Assembly (NCBI GenBank): GCA_016195805.1
Contig: JACPYT010000003.1
Coordinates: 62,001 to 126,000 of the forward strand
DNA length: 64,000 nucleotides
Origin: Hydrogenophilales bacterium
GTDB taxonomy: Bacteria > Pseudomonadota > Gammaproteobacteria > Burkholderiales > Thiobacillaceae
Direction: 5' to 3'
Shown: positions 9,589 through 17,411 of the stretch, piece after piece
How positions within the stretch are numbered: the stretch's first letter is position 1
How the letters are laid out: the number at the start of each line of letters is the position of its first letter
Notes under the pieces: generated by a model
What the model was told of the DNA's origin: nothing
The model's input: only the letters and a program-made list of their open reading frames with translations
Database searches by the model: none
Position numbers and translations under genes: made by a program

Positions 9589-10503
9589 ATGAGCGCAGTC
9601 AATGCAACCACCGAAAATCTGAACGACATCCTGTCGGGCGAGGATATCGCCCCGACGCCCCCGGTACCGGCGGCGGCCGCCCCCACCCGCCGGACACCCT
9701 ATTTCGAAACCGAATCGGGCAAGCGTCTCGTCGAGGGCACGCTGACCCTGTTCAGGAACGCCATCCCGCCCTTGCTCGGCATGCTGCTGTTCATCGGCCT
9801 GTGGGGGCTGATCTCCCATAGCGTCAAGAACATCCCCGGACCATTGGAAACCTGGCATTCGGCGGTGGAACTGTTTTCCGATCCGTTCTACAACAAGGGG
9901 CCCAACGACCAGGGCATCGGCTGGAACATCCTCAACTCGCTGTACCGTGTCGGCATGGGCTTCGGCGCCGCCGCCGTGGTGGGGATTCCGCTCGGCTTCA
10001 TGGTCGGCCGCTTCGACTTCCTCAACCGCATGCTGTCGCCCATCATCAGCATCCTGCGCCCGGTGTCGCCGCTGGCCTGGCTGCCGATCGGCCTGCTGGT
10101 GCTGCAGAAGGCCGAGCCGGCGTCGATCTGGGTGATCTTCATCTCCAGCATCTGGCCGATGGTGCTGAACACCGCCGCCGGCGTGCAGCGCATCCCGCAG
10201 GACTACATGAACGTCGCGCGCGTACTCAACCTGTCGGAGTTCAAGGTCTTCACCAAGATCCTGTTCCCGGCCGTCCTGCCCTACGTGCTGACCGGTGTGC
10301 GCCTGTCGATCGGCGTGGCCTGGCTGGTCATCGTCGCCGCAGAGATGCTCACCGGCGGCGTCGGCATCGGCTTCTGGGTATGGGACGAGTGGAACAACCT
10401 CAACGTCGCCCACATCATCATCGCCATCTTCATCGTCGGCATCGTCGGGCTGCTGCTCGAACAGGCGCTGATGCTGCTGGCCAAGCGGTTTTCCTACGAG
10501 TAA
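9589..10503 (+). CDS. nrtB: Nitrate ABC transporter permease
   Basis: 304 residues. A cytoplasmic N-terminal extension of about 60 residues rich in Ala and Pro precedes the six-helix permease core. The EAA-type loop is visible around QDYMNVARVLNLSEFKVFTKILFPAVLPYVLTGVR. The ATG has AGGAG upstream, 17 bp after the globin stop. It pairs with NrtA and the ATPase that follows. The intergenic region after its stop is an inverted heptanucleotide-repeat hairpin. Confidence 0.9.
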   Translation: MSAVNATTENLNDILSGEDIAPTPPVPAAAAPTRRTPYFETESGKRLVEGTLTLFRNAIPPLLGMLLFIGLWGLISHSVKNIPGPLETWHSAVELFSDPFYNKGPNDQGIGWNILNSLYRVGMGFGAAAVVGIPLGFMVGRFDFLNRMLSPIISILRPVSPLAWLPIGLLVLQKAEPASIWVIFISSIWPMVLNTAAGVQRIPQDYMNVARVLNLSEFKVFTKILFPAVLPYVLTGVRLSIGVAWLVIVAAEMLTGGVGIGFWVWDEWNNLNVAHIIIAIFIVGIVGLLLEQALMLLAKRFSYE

Positions 10504-10574
10504 GGCGTAAGGAGTGAGGCGTGAGGCGAACCCGCACGCACGCCCCTCCTCACGCCTAACGCCTCACCCCTCAC
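10500..10574. repeat. Inverted heptanucleotide-repeat hairpin between nrtB and nrtC
   Basis: Left arm: four heptads GTAAGGC, GTAAGGA, GTGAGGC, GTGAGGC (10500-10527), the first overlapping the nrtB stop. Right arm in reverse complement: GTGAGGG, GTGAGGC, GTTAGGC, GTGAGGA (10574 to 10547). The loop is about 19 nt. It fills almost the whole spacer before the nrtC ribosome binding site and would fold into a long imperfect hairpin in the mRNA. Similar elements are at 14214-15015 and 47540-47582. Confidence 0.85.
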
Positions 10575-10584
10575 GGAGAAAGAC

Positions 10585-11382
10585 ATGCAATCCTACGTCC
10601 AGATCGAAAACGCCGGCATGGTGTTCAACACCAAAAAAGGCAAGTTCACCGCGCTCACCGACATCGACCTCAATGTCGATCAGGGCGAGTTCATCGCGCT
10701 GATCGGCCACTCCGGCTGCGGCAAGTCCACCCTGCTCAACCTGGTGGCGGGCCTGCTCGACGCCACCGAAGGCGTGCTGCTGCTCGCCAACAAGGAGATC
10801 AAGGGGCCGGGGCCGGAGCGTTCGGTGGTGTTCCAGAACCACTCGCTGCTGCCCTGGCTCACCGCATTCGAGAACGTTTATCTCGCGGTGGAAAAAGTGT
10901 TCGGTGCCAGCGAATCGAAAGCGCAGCTGAAGGCGCGCACCACGGCCGCGCTGGAGCTCGTCGGCTTGACCCACGCTGCGACCAAGCTGCCGGGCGAAAT
11001 CTCCGGCGGCATGAAGCAGCGCGTCGGCATTGCCCGCGCGCTGGCGATGGAGCCCAAGGTGCTGCTGATGGACGAACCCTTCGGCGCGCTCGATGCGCTG
11101 ACCCGCGCCCACCTGCAGGACGAGTTGATGAAGATCGTCGCCGCGACCCAAAGCACGGTCATCATGGTGACCCACGACGTCGACGAGGCAGTGCTGCTGT
11201 CAGACCGCATCGTGATGATGACCAACGGCCCGGCCGCCACCATCGGCGAAGTCCTCAGCGTCGACCTGCCGCGCCCGCGCGACCGCCTGCAGCTGGCGCA
11301 CGACCCGCGCTATCATGCGCTGCGCAGCAAGGTGCTGGAATTCCTTTACAGCCGCCAGATGCGGCCCAAGGAAGCGGCCTGA
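10585..11382 (+). CDS. nrtC: Nitrate ABC transporter ATP-binding protein
   Basis: 265 residues. Walker A GHSGCGKST (41-49), signature SGGMKQR (140-146), Walker B VLLMDEPFGALD (159-170) and the His-loop VTHDVDEA are all present. It lacks the C-terminal NrtA-like regulatory domain of cyanobacterial NrtC, so it is structurally closer to NrtD/NasD; the symbol is used for operon position. The ATG has GGAG upstream. It is the last gene of the nrt operon. Confidence 0.9.
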   Translation: MQSYVQIENAGMVFNTKKGKFTALTDIDLNVDQGEFIALIGHSGCGKSTLLNLVAGLLDATEGVLLLANKEIKGPGPERSVVFQNHSLLPWLTAFENVYLAVEKVFGASESKAQLKARTTAALELVGLTHAATKLPGEISGGMKQRVGIARALAMEPKVLLMDEPFGALDALTRAHLQDELMKIVAATQSTVIMVTHDVDEAVLLSDRIVMMTNGPAATIGEVLSVDLPRPRDRLQLAHDPRYHALRSKVLEFLYSRQMRPKEAA

Positions 11383-11391
11383 ACACAGGTC

Positions 11392-11413
11392 CGGGGCAAC
11401 GCGCCTTGCCCCG
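11392..11413 (+). terminator. Possible terminator after nrtC
   Basis: Perfect 8-bp stem CGGGGCAA / TTGCCCCG with a 6-nt loop, 9 bp after the nrtC stop. No T-run follows, so it is a weak terminator candidate. Confidence 0.45.
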
Positions 11414-11488
11414 CGTGGCCGGTGCGGCTAGACTCTCGGGGTTGCTTTCGAACCGTCCGTTTTGTGAATTTCCATCCCCCTGCCCGCC

Positions 11489-12235
11489 ATGCCGCGCCGA
11501 CGTGAGCCCCGCCCCGCGCCCGCGCTGGAACTGAAGACCACGCGGCTCGCCGGGATCCAGGTCATCCTCAACAGCGCCGAGCACGCCGCGCTGGACACCC
11601 ACATTTCCACGCTGTTCGCCGCGACGCCGGATTTTTTCGGCGGCGAGGCCGCGGTGTTCGAATGCGGGCGCCTGCCGGCCGACGCGCCTTCGCCCGACTG
11701 GGCGTGGCTGGCGCAGGAACTAAAAAGCCGCGGCCTGAATCCGTTCGCGGTGCAGAACGCGTCGGCCGAACTGGCCGCCGCCGCCCAACAGGCCGGACTG
11801 TTGGTGCTGAACGATGCTGCACCGGCGCCGGCCGTCGTCGCTGCCGAACCTGCGCCCGAGCCGGTTCCCGAACCCGCGCCTGAACCTGCCGCAGCGGCCG
11901 CAGCCCCCACCCGCATCATCGACAAGCCGCTCCGCTCCGGCCAGCGCGTCTATGCGGCGGGCGGCGACATCGTGGTGCTGGCCGCAGTCAATCCCGGCGC
12001 AGAAGTGATCGCCGACGGCAGCATCCACGTCTACGCGCCGCTCAAGGGCCGCGCGCTCGCCGGCGCGCGCGGCGATACCTCGGCGCGCATCTTCACCACG
12101 CAGCTCGAGGCCGAACTGGTGTCGATCGCCGGCGTGTACCGCACCTTCGAATCCGCACCGGATGCCGCCGTGGCGAAGAAACCGGCGCAAATCCGCCTGG
12201 CCGACGCCAGCCAGATCGTCATCGAACCTCTCTAA
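11489..12235 (+). CDS. minC: Septum site-determining protein MinC
   Basis: 248 residues. The N-terminal FtsZ-inhibiting domain (about 1-105, ELKTTRLAGIQVIL...) is joined by an Ala/Pro/Glu-rich linker (about 112-140) to the C-terminal beta-helix MinD-binding domain (RSGQRVYAAGGDIVVLAAVNPGAEVIADGSIHVYAPLKGRALAGARGD). With MinD it blocks Z-ring assembly away from midcell. First gene of minCDE. Confidence 0.95.
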   Translation: MPRRREPRPAPALELKTTRLAGIQVILNSAEHAALDTHISTLFAATPDFFGGEAAVFECGRLPADAPSPDWAWLAQELKSRGLNPFAVQNASAELAAAAQQAGLLVLNDAAPAPAVVAAEPAPEPVPEPAPEPAAAAAAPTRIIDKPLRSGQRVYAAGGDIVVLAAVNPGAEVIADGSIHVYAPLKGRALAGARGDTSARIFTTQLEAELVSIAGVYRTFESAPDAAVAKKPAQIRLADASQIVIEPL

Positions 12236-12258
12236 CCTCACGTAAAAAAGGAAGCTCC

Positions 12259-13074
12259 GTGACCACCATTATCACTGTCACCTCCGGCAAGGGCGGCGTC
12301 GGCAAGACCACCACCAGCGCCTCGATCGCCAGCGGCCTGGCGCTGCGCGGCTTCAAAACGGCGGTGATCGACTTCGACGTCGGCCTGCGCAACCTCGACC
12401 TCATCATGGGCTGCGAGCGCCGCGTGGTGTACGACTTCGTCAACGTGATCCAGGGCGACGCCAACCTGCACCAAGCGCTGATCAAGGACAAGCACTGCGA
12501 GAATCTCTTCGTGCTGCCCGCCTCGCAGACGCGCGACAAGGACGCGCTCACCGAGGAAGGCGTGGAGAAGGTGCTGAAGGAACTGGAACACCAGGGCTTC
12601 GACTACATCGTCTGCGACTCGCCCGCCGGCATCGAGCACGGCGCAGTGATGGCGCTGACCTTCGCCGACCAGGCCATCGTGGTCACCAACCCGGAAGTCT
12701 CGTCGGTGCGCGACTCCGACCGCATCCTCGGCATCATCCAATCGAAGAGCCGCCGCGCCATCGAAGGCCGCGAACCGGTCAAGGAGCACCTGCTCGTCAC
12801 TCGCTATTCGCCGAAGCGCGCAGCCGAAGGCGAGATGCTGACCTACACCGACATCCAGGAACTGCTGCGGATTCCGCTGCTCGGCGTCATCCCAGAATCC
12901 GAAGTCGTGCTGCAGGCGTCCAACCAGGGCATCCCGGCGATCCACCAGAAAGGCACCCCGGTGGCCGATGCCTACCAAGATGCGATCGGCCGTTTCCTCG
13001 GCGAGACACACCCGCTGCGTTTCGTCGACTACGAAAAACCGGGCCTGATCAAGCGTCTGTTCGGAGGCAAGTGA
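12259..13074 (+). CDS. minD: Septum site-determining ATPase MinD
   Basis: 271 residues. The start is GTG 12259, with AAAGGAAG upstream. The deviant Walker A KGGVGKTT lies at residues 11-18, switch I follows near [14 protein letters not shown], and the C-terminal amphipathic membrane-targeting helix ([10 protein letters not shown]) is intact. It recruits MinC to the membrane and oscillates with MinE. minE starts one base after its stop. Confidence 0.97.
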   Translation: MTTIITVTSGKGGVGKTTTSASIASGLALRGFKTAVIDFDVGLRNLDLIMGCERRVVYDFVNVIQGDANLHQALIKDKHCENLFVLPASQTRDKDALTEEGVEKVLKELEHQGFDYIVCDSPAGIEHGAVMALTFADQAIVVTNPEVSSVRDSDRILGIIQSKSRRAIEGREPVKEHLLVTRYSPKRAAEGEMLTYTDIQELLRIPLLGVIPESEVVLQASNQGIPAIHQKGTPVADAYQDAIGRFLGETHPLRFVDYEKPGLIKRLFGGK

Positions 13075-13075
13075 C

Positions 13076-13330
13076 ATGTCCTGGCTCTCCCTCATTTTCG
13101 GCGAAAAGAAATCCACCGCCTCGGTCGCCAAAGAGCGCCTGCAGCTCATCATCGCGCACGAACGCACCTGCGCGTCCGGCCCGGAATTCCTGCCCGACCT
13201 GCAGAAGGATCTGGTCGCGGTGATTTCCAAGTATTTCCCGGTCAACCCCGACGACATCAAGGTGGGACTCGAGAAACAGGGCAATTACGAAGTGCTCGAA
13301 GTCAACATCGTGCTGCCCGAGGGACGCTGA
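13076..13330 (+). CDS. minE: Cell division topological specificity factor MinE
   Basis: 84 residues, the standard MinE length. The membrane-targeting N-terminus ([30 protein letters not shown]) carries the MinD-contact helix, followed by the topological specificity domain ([43 protein letters not shown]). It stimulates MinD ATPase and confines MinCD to the poles. One base separates it from minD. Confidence 0.96.
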   Translation: MSWLSLIFGEKKSTASVAKERLQLIIAHERTCASGPEFLPDLQKDLVAVISKYFPVNPDDIKVGLEKQGNYEVLEVNIVLPEGR

Positions 13331-13434
13331 CCGGCCTGACTGGGCGCCCGCGCGGGGCGCCACTTCCGGCAAACGCTTGAGTCGGAGCCGGAATGCAGGC
13401 AGGATGAAGACCGGCTCACTGAATTCCCCCTGCC

Positions 13435-14217
13435 ATGACTTACTGCGTCGCCATCAAGACCGACAGCGGACTGGTTTTCGCGTCCGACTCGCTCACCAAC
13501 GCCGGCATCGACCACGTCAGCACCTATTCCAAGATGCACACCTTCGTGCAGCCGGGCGATCGCATGTTCGTGCTGCTGGCGGCGGGCAATCTCGCCACCA
13601 CGCAGAGCGTGGTGAAACGTCTGCGCGACGATTGCCGGCTGGGCAACCAGCCCTGCCTGTCCAGCATGTACTCGATGAGCGATGCTGTCGATTACGTCGG
13701 CACCGTCTCCACCGAAGTGCAGCGCACCCAGGCGGCGCGCGACACCGCCAATACCAATTTCGAGGCCACCTTCATCTTCGGCGGCCAGATCGCCGACCAG
13801 GCGCCCGAGATCTACATGGTCTATCCGCAAGGCAACCACATCCACGAATCGAATGCCCATCCCTTCCTGCAGATCGGCGAAACCAAGTACGGCAAACCCA
13901 TCCTCGACCGCGTCATCCGCCCCGACACGCCGCTGGAACAGGCTGCACGCTGCGCCCTGGTGTCGATCAACTCGACCATCCGCTCCAATCTCACCGTCGG
14001 CCCGCCGGTCGAACTGCTGATCTACAACGCCGACGCCCTCGATGGCGGCCGCCGCCTGCTGCTCGCCGAAGACCACACCTATTACCGCGCGCTGGGCGAT
14101 GCCTGGAACGAAGGCCTGCGGCAAGCGCTGAACAACCTGCCTCCCTTCGAATGGGAAGGACAGCCGCAGCCGCTGCAGGTGGTGGCGTCGAACAAGGGCG
14201 GGCAGATGCAGGGGTGA
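13435..14217 (+). CDS. Anbu-type proteasome-like protease
   Basis: 260 residues. The start MTYCVAIKTDSGLVFASDSLTNAGIDHVSTYSKM is the Anbu signature; Thr2 becomes the N-terminal nucleophile after Met removal, and the proteasome-fold SDSLTNAG segment follows. Anbu is an ancestral 20S/HslV-like hydrolase that forms open-ring or helical assemblies and has unclear substrates. Its usual neighbours are an alpha-E protein, a circularly permuted ATP-grasp and a transglutaminase. Here the transglutaminase is 6.5 kb away and the other two about 30 kb away. It is a single gene between minE and the heptad-repeat element. Confidence 0.88.
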   Translation: MTYCVAIKTDSGLVFASDSLTNAGIDHVSTYSKMHTFVQPGDRMFVLLAAGNLATTQSVVKRLRDDCRLGNQPCLSSMYSMSDAVDYVGTVSTEVQRTQAARDTANTNFEATFIFGGQIADQAPEIYMVYPQGNHIHESNAHPFLQIGETKYGKPILDRVIRPDTPLEQAARCALVSINSTIRSNLTVGPPVELLIYNADALDGGRRLLLAEDHTYYRALGDAWNEGLRQALNNLPPFEWEGQPQPLQVVASNKGGQMQG

Positions 14218-14247
14218 GCTGTGAGCTGTGAAAGCAGAGCCTTTCAT
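14214..14247. repeat. Left heptad arm of a repeat hairpin split by the gene cassette
   Basis: Heptads GTGAGCT, GTGAGCT, GTGAAAG (14214-14234) begin on the stop codon of the Anbu gene. The opposing arm, read on the minus strand, lies at 14978-15015 beyond the inserted cassette. Confidence 0.7.
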
Positions 14248-14300
14248 CGTTCCGGTTCAGCGGCGGGCCGCGTAGCGCGCTGCAACCGGTTGTTAGGCCG
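14248..14300 (-). repeat. attC recombination site of the cassette
   Basis: On the minus strand the R''-type core GGCCTAAC begins five bases after the gene's stop codon. Arms CCGGTT-G-CAGCG and its partner (CGCTG-AACCGG) pair with one extra unpaired G on one side, the extrahelical base typical of attC. The R' core is completed only across the excision junction (AAC-G joined to TTAGGCC). Confidence 0.8.
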
Positions 14301-14303
14301 CCC

Positions 14304-14942
14304 TCACTGACGCACATAGCGCAAGTGCGTGGCGGCTGGACCATCAAGAACCCTGTCAATGCGAAACTGCGGCCCGGGCTCGCGCAGGTTCTCGAAGAGA
14401 CGCCGCCCGCCGCCGAACAACACGGGTGCCAAGGCGATTTCCAGCTCGTCGACGACGCCCAGGTTCAGGTACTGCTGGATCACATCCGCCCCACCCGCGA
14501 TACGAATATCACAACTGCCTGCGGATTCCCGAGCCAGCTCCAGGGCACGCTCCGGCCCGTCATTGATGAAGTAGAAGGTCGTCCCACCTGGGCGCACCCA
14601 GGGTTCGCGTTTCTCATGGGTAAGAACGTATACCGGTGTGTGAAACGGGGCCTCCTCTGGCCAGGCGACCTCGCCTTGGTCGAACATTCGCTTGCCCATG
14701 ACGTTGGCACCGATGCGCTCCGTGGTGCTGCGAAGCAGGTCATTGACCGGGCCGGTCTCTCCCCCTGGTCCGAGCTTGAGGTTCTCGCGGAAGTACTGCT
14801 GATTGAGGATCCAGGCCATCAGCGCACCCCACTTGGCTCCCCAGTTCTTATACTCAGGCGTGTCCCAATGCTCCATGGTCATTCCTTCCGGTGCCATGTA
14901 GCCATCGAGACTAAGTCCAATGTTGACGAACACTTTGCTCAT
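14304..14942 (-). CDS. Dihydrofolate reductase family (RibD C-terminal-like) protein
   Basis: 212 residues with the RibD_C/DHFR-family fold. The N-terminus is MSKVFVNIGLSLDGYMAPEG; NVMGKRMFD follows mid-protein and DIRIAGGADVIQQYLNLGVVDELEIALAPVLFGGGRRLF is the C-terminal signature. It probably binds NADPH and reduces an unknown substrate; trimethoprim resistance should not be assumed. ATG 14942 has GAGGAG-like sequence upstream. It is the cargo of the integron-type cassette, so it was acquired independently of the ECF42 cluster although it shares that strand. Confidence 0.85.
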   Translation of the reverse strand: MSKVFVNIGLSLDGYMAPEGMTMEHWDTPEYKNWGAKWGALMAWILNQQYFRENLKLGPGGETGPVNDLLRSTTERIGANVMGKRMFDQGEVAWPEEAPFHTPVYVLTHEKREPWVRPGGTTFYFINDGPERALELARESAGSCDIRIAGGADVIQQYLNLGVVDELEIALAPVLFGGGRRLFENLREPGPQFRIDRVLDGPAATHLRYVRQ

Positions 14943-14977
14943 GATTCTCCTCTCGCATGTTCGGATGTCGGCCTAAC

Positions 14978-15015
14978 TACTGCTTACCGCTTGCCACTCA
15001 CTGCTTACCATTACC
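14978..15015. repeat. Right heptad arm flanking the cassette
   Basis: On the minus strand the run reads GTAAGCA, GTGAGTG, GCAAGCG, GTAAGCA and then GTAG at the cassette edge. It overlaps the 3' end of the ECF42 sigma gene and faces the arm at 14214-14234. Confidence 0.7.
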
Positions 15016-16284
15016 CCCTGCCGCCCGCGCCAGCAGCAAAGCGCGCTCCCGCGCGTTCTGCGCCAGCTGCGCGGCACGCGCGAATTCGGCACGCGCCTCT
15101 TCGATCCGATCCAGCTTAGCCAGCAAATCGCCGCGCACCGCCGGCAAGAGGTGGTAGTCCTTGAGCGCGGGTTCGCCAACCAGCGTCTCGACCAGCTCCA
15201 GCCCCGCCGCCGGACCGAAAGCCATGCCGACGGCGACGGCGCGGTTGAGCGCCACCACCGGCGAAGGCGCGACCTGCGCCAGGGCGTCGTAAAGCGCAGC
15301 GATGCGCGCCCAGTCGGTATCGGCAGCGGTGGCGGCCTGGGCATGGCAGGCAGCGATGGCGGCCTGCAGAGTGTGTGCGCCCAGCGGCCCCGGCAAGGAC
15401 CGTGCGTGATCCAGCGCCGCCAGCCCGCGCCGGATCAGCAGGTGATCCCAGCGGCTGCGATCCTGCTCCAGCAGCAGGACAGGATCGCCGTTGGCGTCGA
15501 TGCGCGCGGCGAGCCGCGAGGCCTGGATTTCCATCAGCGCGAGCAGACCATGCACCTCGGCGACCTCGGGCAGCCGGCTCGCGAGTGCGCGCGCCAGACG
15601 CTGCGCTTCCTCGCACAGCGCGGGGCGCGTCCAGTCGTCGCCGGCCGTGGCGGCGTAGCCCTCGTTGAAGATCAGGTAGAGCACTTCCAGCACCGATGGC
15701 AGCCGCGTGTGCAGTTCCGCGCCGCGCGGCGTCTCGAAGGGCACGCGTGCTTCGGCCAGCGTGCGCTTGGCGCGCACGATGCGCTGCGCGATGGTGGCAG
15801 GCGGCTTGAGATAGGCGCGCGCGATCTCTTCCACCGCGAGGCCGCCGACCACCTTCAGGGTCAGCGCCGCGCGCGCCTCGGGCGACAGCAGCGGGTGGCA
15901 GGCGGTGAAGACGAGTGCCAGCAGGTCGTCGCCGATGTCGTCGTCGAGCGCAGCGTCCACCATCTCGGCGAAGTCGGCTTCGCGGATCGCATGCTGCGTG
16001 TCGATCTCGACGGCAAGTTCGGCGTGCTTGGGCGCCGCCTGCGCGCGATGGCGCAGCATGTCGAGGGCGCGCCGTTTCGCCGCCGCAGTCAGCCAGGCGG
16101 CGGGATTGTCCGGCAGGCCCTCGGCGGGCCAGTGTTCCAGCGCCGCCACCAGCGCGTCCTGCGCGCACTCCTCCGCCACGCCCAGGTCGCGCGTAAGCCG
16201 CGCGACGGCAGCGACGACCCTGGCCGATTCGATGTGCCAGATCGCCGCGAGCGTGTCGCCGACCGCGCTGCGAGGTGCGCTCAT
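14998..16284 (-). CDS. ECF42-type RNA polymerase sigma factor with C-terminal TPR-like extension
   Basis: 428 residues. Sigma region 2 spans about 15-80 (VVAAVARLTRDLGVAEECAQDALVAALEHWP ... AKRRALDMLRHR). Region 4 spans about 115-175 (LSPEARAALTLKVVGGLAVEEIARAYLKPPATIAQRIVRAKRTL). The large C-terminal helical domain (about 180-428) is the ECF42 hallmark and is required for activity in studied members. ECF42 factors are encoded with DGPF/YCII proteins, and three such genes lie upstream in this cluster. There is no anti-sigma factor. It is near the end of a minus-strand operon and probably drives the promoter at 20666-20692. Confidence 0.9.
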   Translation of the reverse strand: MSAPRSAVGDTLAAIWHIESARVVAAVARLTRDLGVAEECAQDALVAALEHWPAEGLPDNPAAWLTAAAKRRALDMLRHRAQAAPKHAELAVEIDTQHAIREADFAEMVDAALDDDIGDDLLALVFTACHPLLSPEARAALTLKVVGGLAVEEIARAYLKPPATIAQRIVRAKRTLAEARVPFETPRGAELHTRLPSVLEVLYLIFNEGYAATAGDDWTRPALCEEAQRLARALASRLPEVAEVHGLLALMEIQASRLAARIDANGDPVLLLEQDRSRWDHLLIRRGLAALDHARSLPGPLGAHTLQAAIAACHAQAATAADTDWARIAALYDALAQVAPSPVVALNRAVAVGMAFGPAAGLELVETLVGEPALKDYHLLPAVRGDLLAKLDRIEEARAEFARAAQLAQNARERALLLARAAGGNGKQ

Positions 16285-16384
16285 CGTGCCAGGCTCGCCA
16301 TGGGCTCAACGGCTCCTCGAAGCATACGCTGGGAATCTGTTCGTCCTGAGACGAGAGGTGTCATCGCCATCGCTCCAGGACATC

Positions 16385-16786
16385 TCAGCCTTCCGGCGGG
16401 GGATTCATCTGAAACACTTCCCAAACGTGTCCGTCCCGGTCCTGGAAGCCATGCTGGTACATGAAGCCGTGATCCTGCGGCGCGCTGTAGGTGTTGCCGC
16501 CGGCGGCCACGGCTTCCTTGACCATCGCATCCACCGCCGCGCGCGACTCCAGTTGCAGGGCCAGCAGCACCTCGGTCGCGGCGTGCGCATCGACGGGCGG
16601 ATGCGGCGCGAAGCCGGCGAAACGCTCGCGCATGAGCAGCATGGCGAAGATGTTCTCGCCGACGATCATGCAGGTGGCGGTATCGTCGGTGAACTCGGGG
16701 TTGAAGGTGAAGCCCAGCCGGGCAAAGAAGGCGATGGATGCTTTCAGATCGGCAACGGGCAAATTGACGAAAATCTTCTTGACCAT
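16385..16786 (-). CDS. VOC (glyoxalase/bleomycin-resistance-like) protein
   Basis: 133 residues, one VOC module pair: KKIFVNLPVADLKASIAFFARLGF at the start and HGFMYQHGFQDRDGHVWEVFQM at the end, the latter holding the last metal-site Glu in WEV. It is the family often annotated as a lactoylglutathione lyase relative, with no proven substrate. It lies 100 bp upstream of the sigma factor and 19 bp from the next VOC gene in the same cluster. Confidence 0.85.
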   Translation of the reverse strand: MVKKIFVNLPVADLKASIAFFARLGFTFNPEFTDDTATCMIVGENIFAMLLMRERFAGFAPHPPVDAHAATEVLLALQLESRAAVDAMVKEAVAAGGNTYSAPQDHGFMYQHGFQDRDGHVWEVFQMNPPPEG

Positions 16787-16805
16787 GATGTGCGCGCCTC
16801 GGTGT

Positions 16806-17294
16806 TCAGCCTGCCGCCGCGCGCTCGAGCGCGGCGATGTCGAGTTTCTTCATGCCCAGCATAGCCTGCATCGCGCGACCGGCCCTGTCTGGATCGGGGT
16901 GGGTCAGCAGTTCGATCAACCGATCCGGCACGATCTGCCACGACAGGCCGTAGCGGTCGGCAAGCCAGCCGCACTGTTGCGCTTCCGCCGGCCCGCCTGC
17001 GCCGAGTTTGTCCCAATAATGATCGACCTCGGCCTGCGTCTTGCAATGCACGACGAAAGATACCGCCGGGCTGAACGTGAAATGCGGCCCGCCGTTGAGC
17101 GCGGTGAAACGCTGACCGTCGAGTTCGAATTCGACCGTCATCGCCGTCCCGGGGGTTTGACCGTGCTGTTCCCGACCCGCTTCGCTGTAGCGCGTGATCT
17201 GGACGATGCGCGAGTTGGGGAAGATCGAGACGTAGTGCTCAGCGGCTGCCTCGGCCGCGCCGTCGAACCAGAGAAAGGGCGTGATGGTTTGCAT
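16806..17294 (-). CDS. PhnB-like VOC-family protein
   Basis: 162 residues of the 3-demethylubiquinone methyltransferase-like/PhnB VOC type: MQTITPFLWFDGAAEAAAEHYVSIFPNSRI, FELDGQRFTALNGGPHF, and the C-terminal YGLSWQIVPDRL. These proteins lack methyltransferase motifs despite older names. ATG 17294 has AGGAG upstream. It is a member of the ECF42-linked operon. Confidence 0.85.
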   Translation of the reverse strand: MQTITPFLWFDGAAEAAAEHYVSIFPNSRIVQITRYSEAGREQHGQTPGTAMTVEFELDGQRFTALNGGPHFTFSPAVSFVVHCKTQAEVDHYWDKLGAGGPAEAQQCGWLADRYGLSWQIVPDRLIELLTHPDPDRAGRAMQAMLGMKKLDIAALERAAAG

Positions 17295-17411
17295 GAGGGC
17301 TCCTGAAGGGGGCGACGGAACAGCCCGTCGACTATACGACGGCTGGCGGACCCGCAGATCGACATTGCGCGCCCGGCCCGGCCCGGAATATTTCCGACCC
17401 GCCGCCGGCCG

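Larger units (their letters stand above)
14248..14976 (-). mobile_element. Solitary integron-type gene cassette (DHFR-family gene plus attC)
   Basis: Read on the minus strand, the unit starts at TTAGGCC (14976 down), just after a G at 14977, contains one gene with its own ribosome binding site, and ends in an attC-like fold whose last base is G at 14248. Joining the ends recreates GTTAGGCC, a 9-bp inverted match (with the next base) to the GGCCTAAC at 14292-14299. The rebuilt attC is 59 bp. Downstream sequence after the final G is ATGAAAG, not TTRRRY, so the insertion point resembles a secondary site of the G-A/T-T type. No integrase gene or second attC is nearby. Confidence 0.8.

Noticed and set aside
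10554-10560. GCCTAAC in the heptad array as a second attC core
   Set aside because: It is one drifted heptad of a regular 7-bp series and has no attC-like arms or cassette around it.
10500-10574. Heptad repeats as a possible CRISPR array
   Set aside because: Units are only 7 bp, directly adjacent without spacers, and form opposing arms. No cas gene is present.
14304-14942. Trimethoprim-resistance dfr gene in the cassette
   Set aside because: The protein is of the RibD C-terminal-like family, not DfrA or DfrB. Resistance cannot be inferred.
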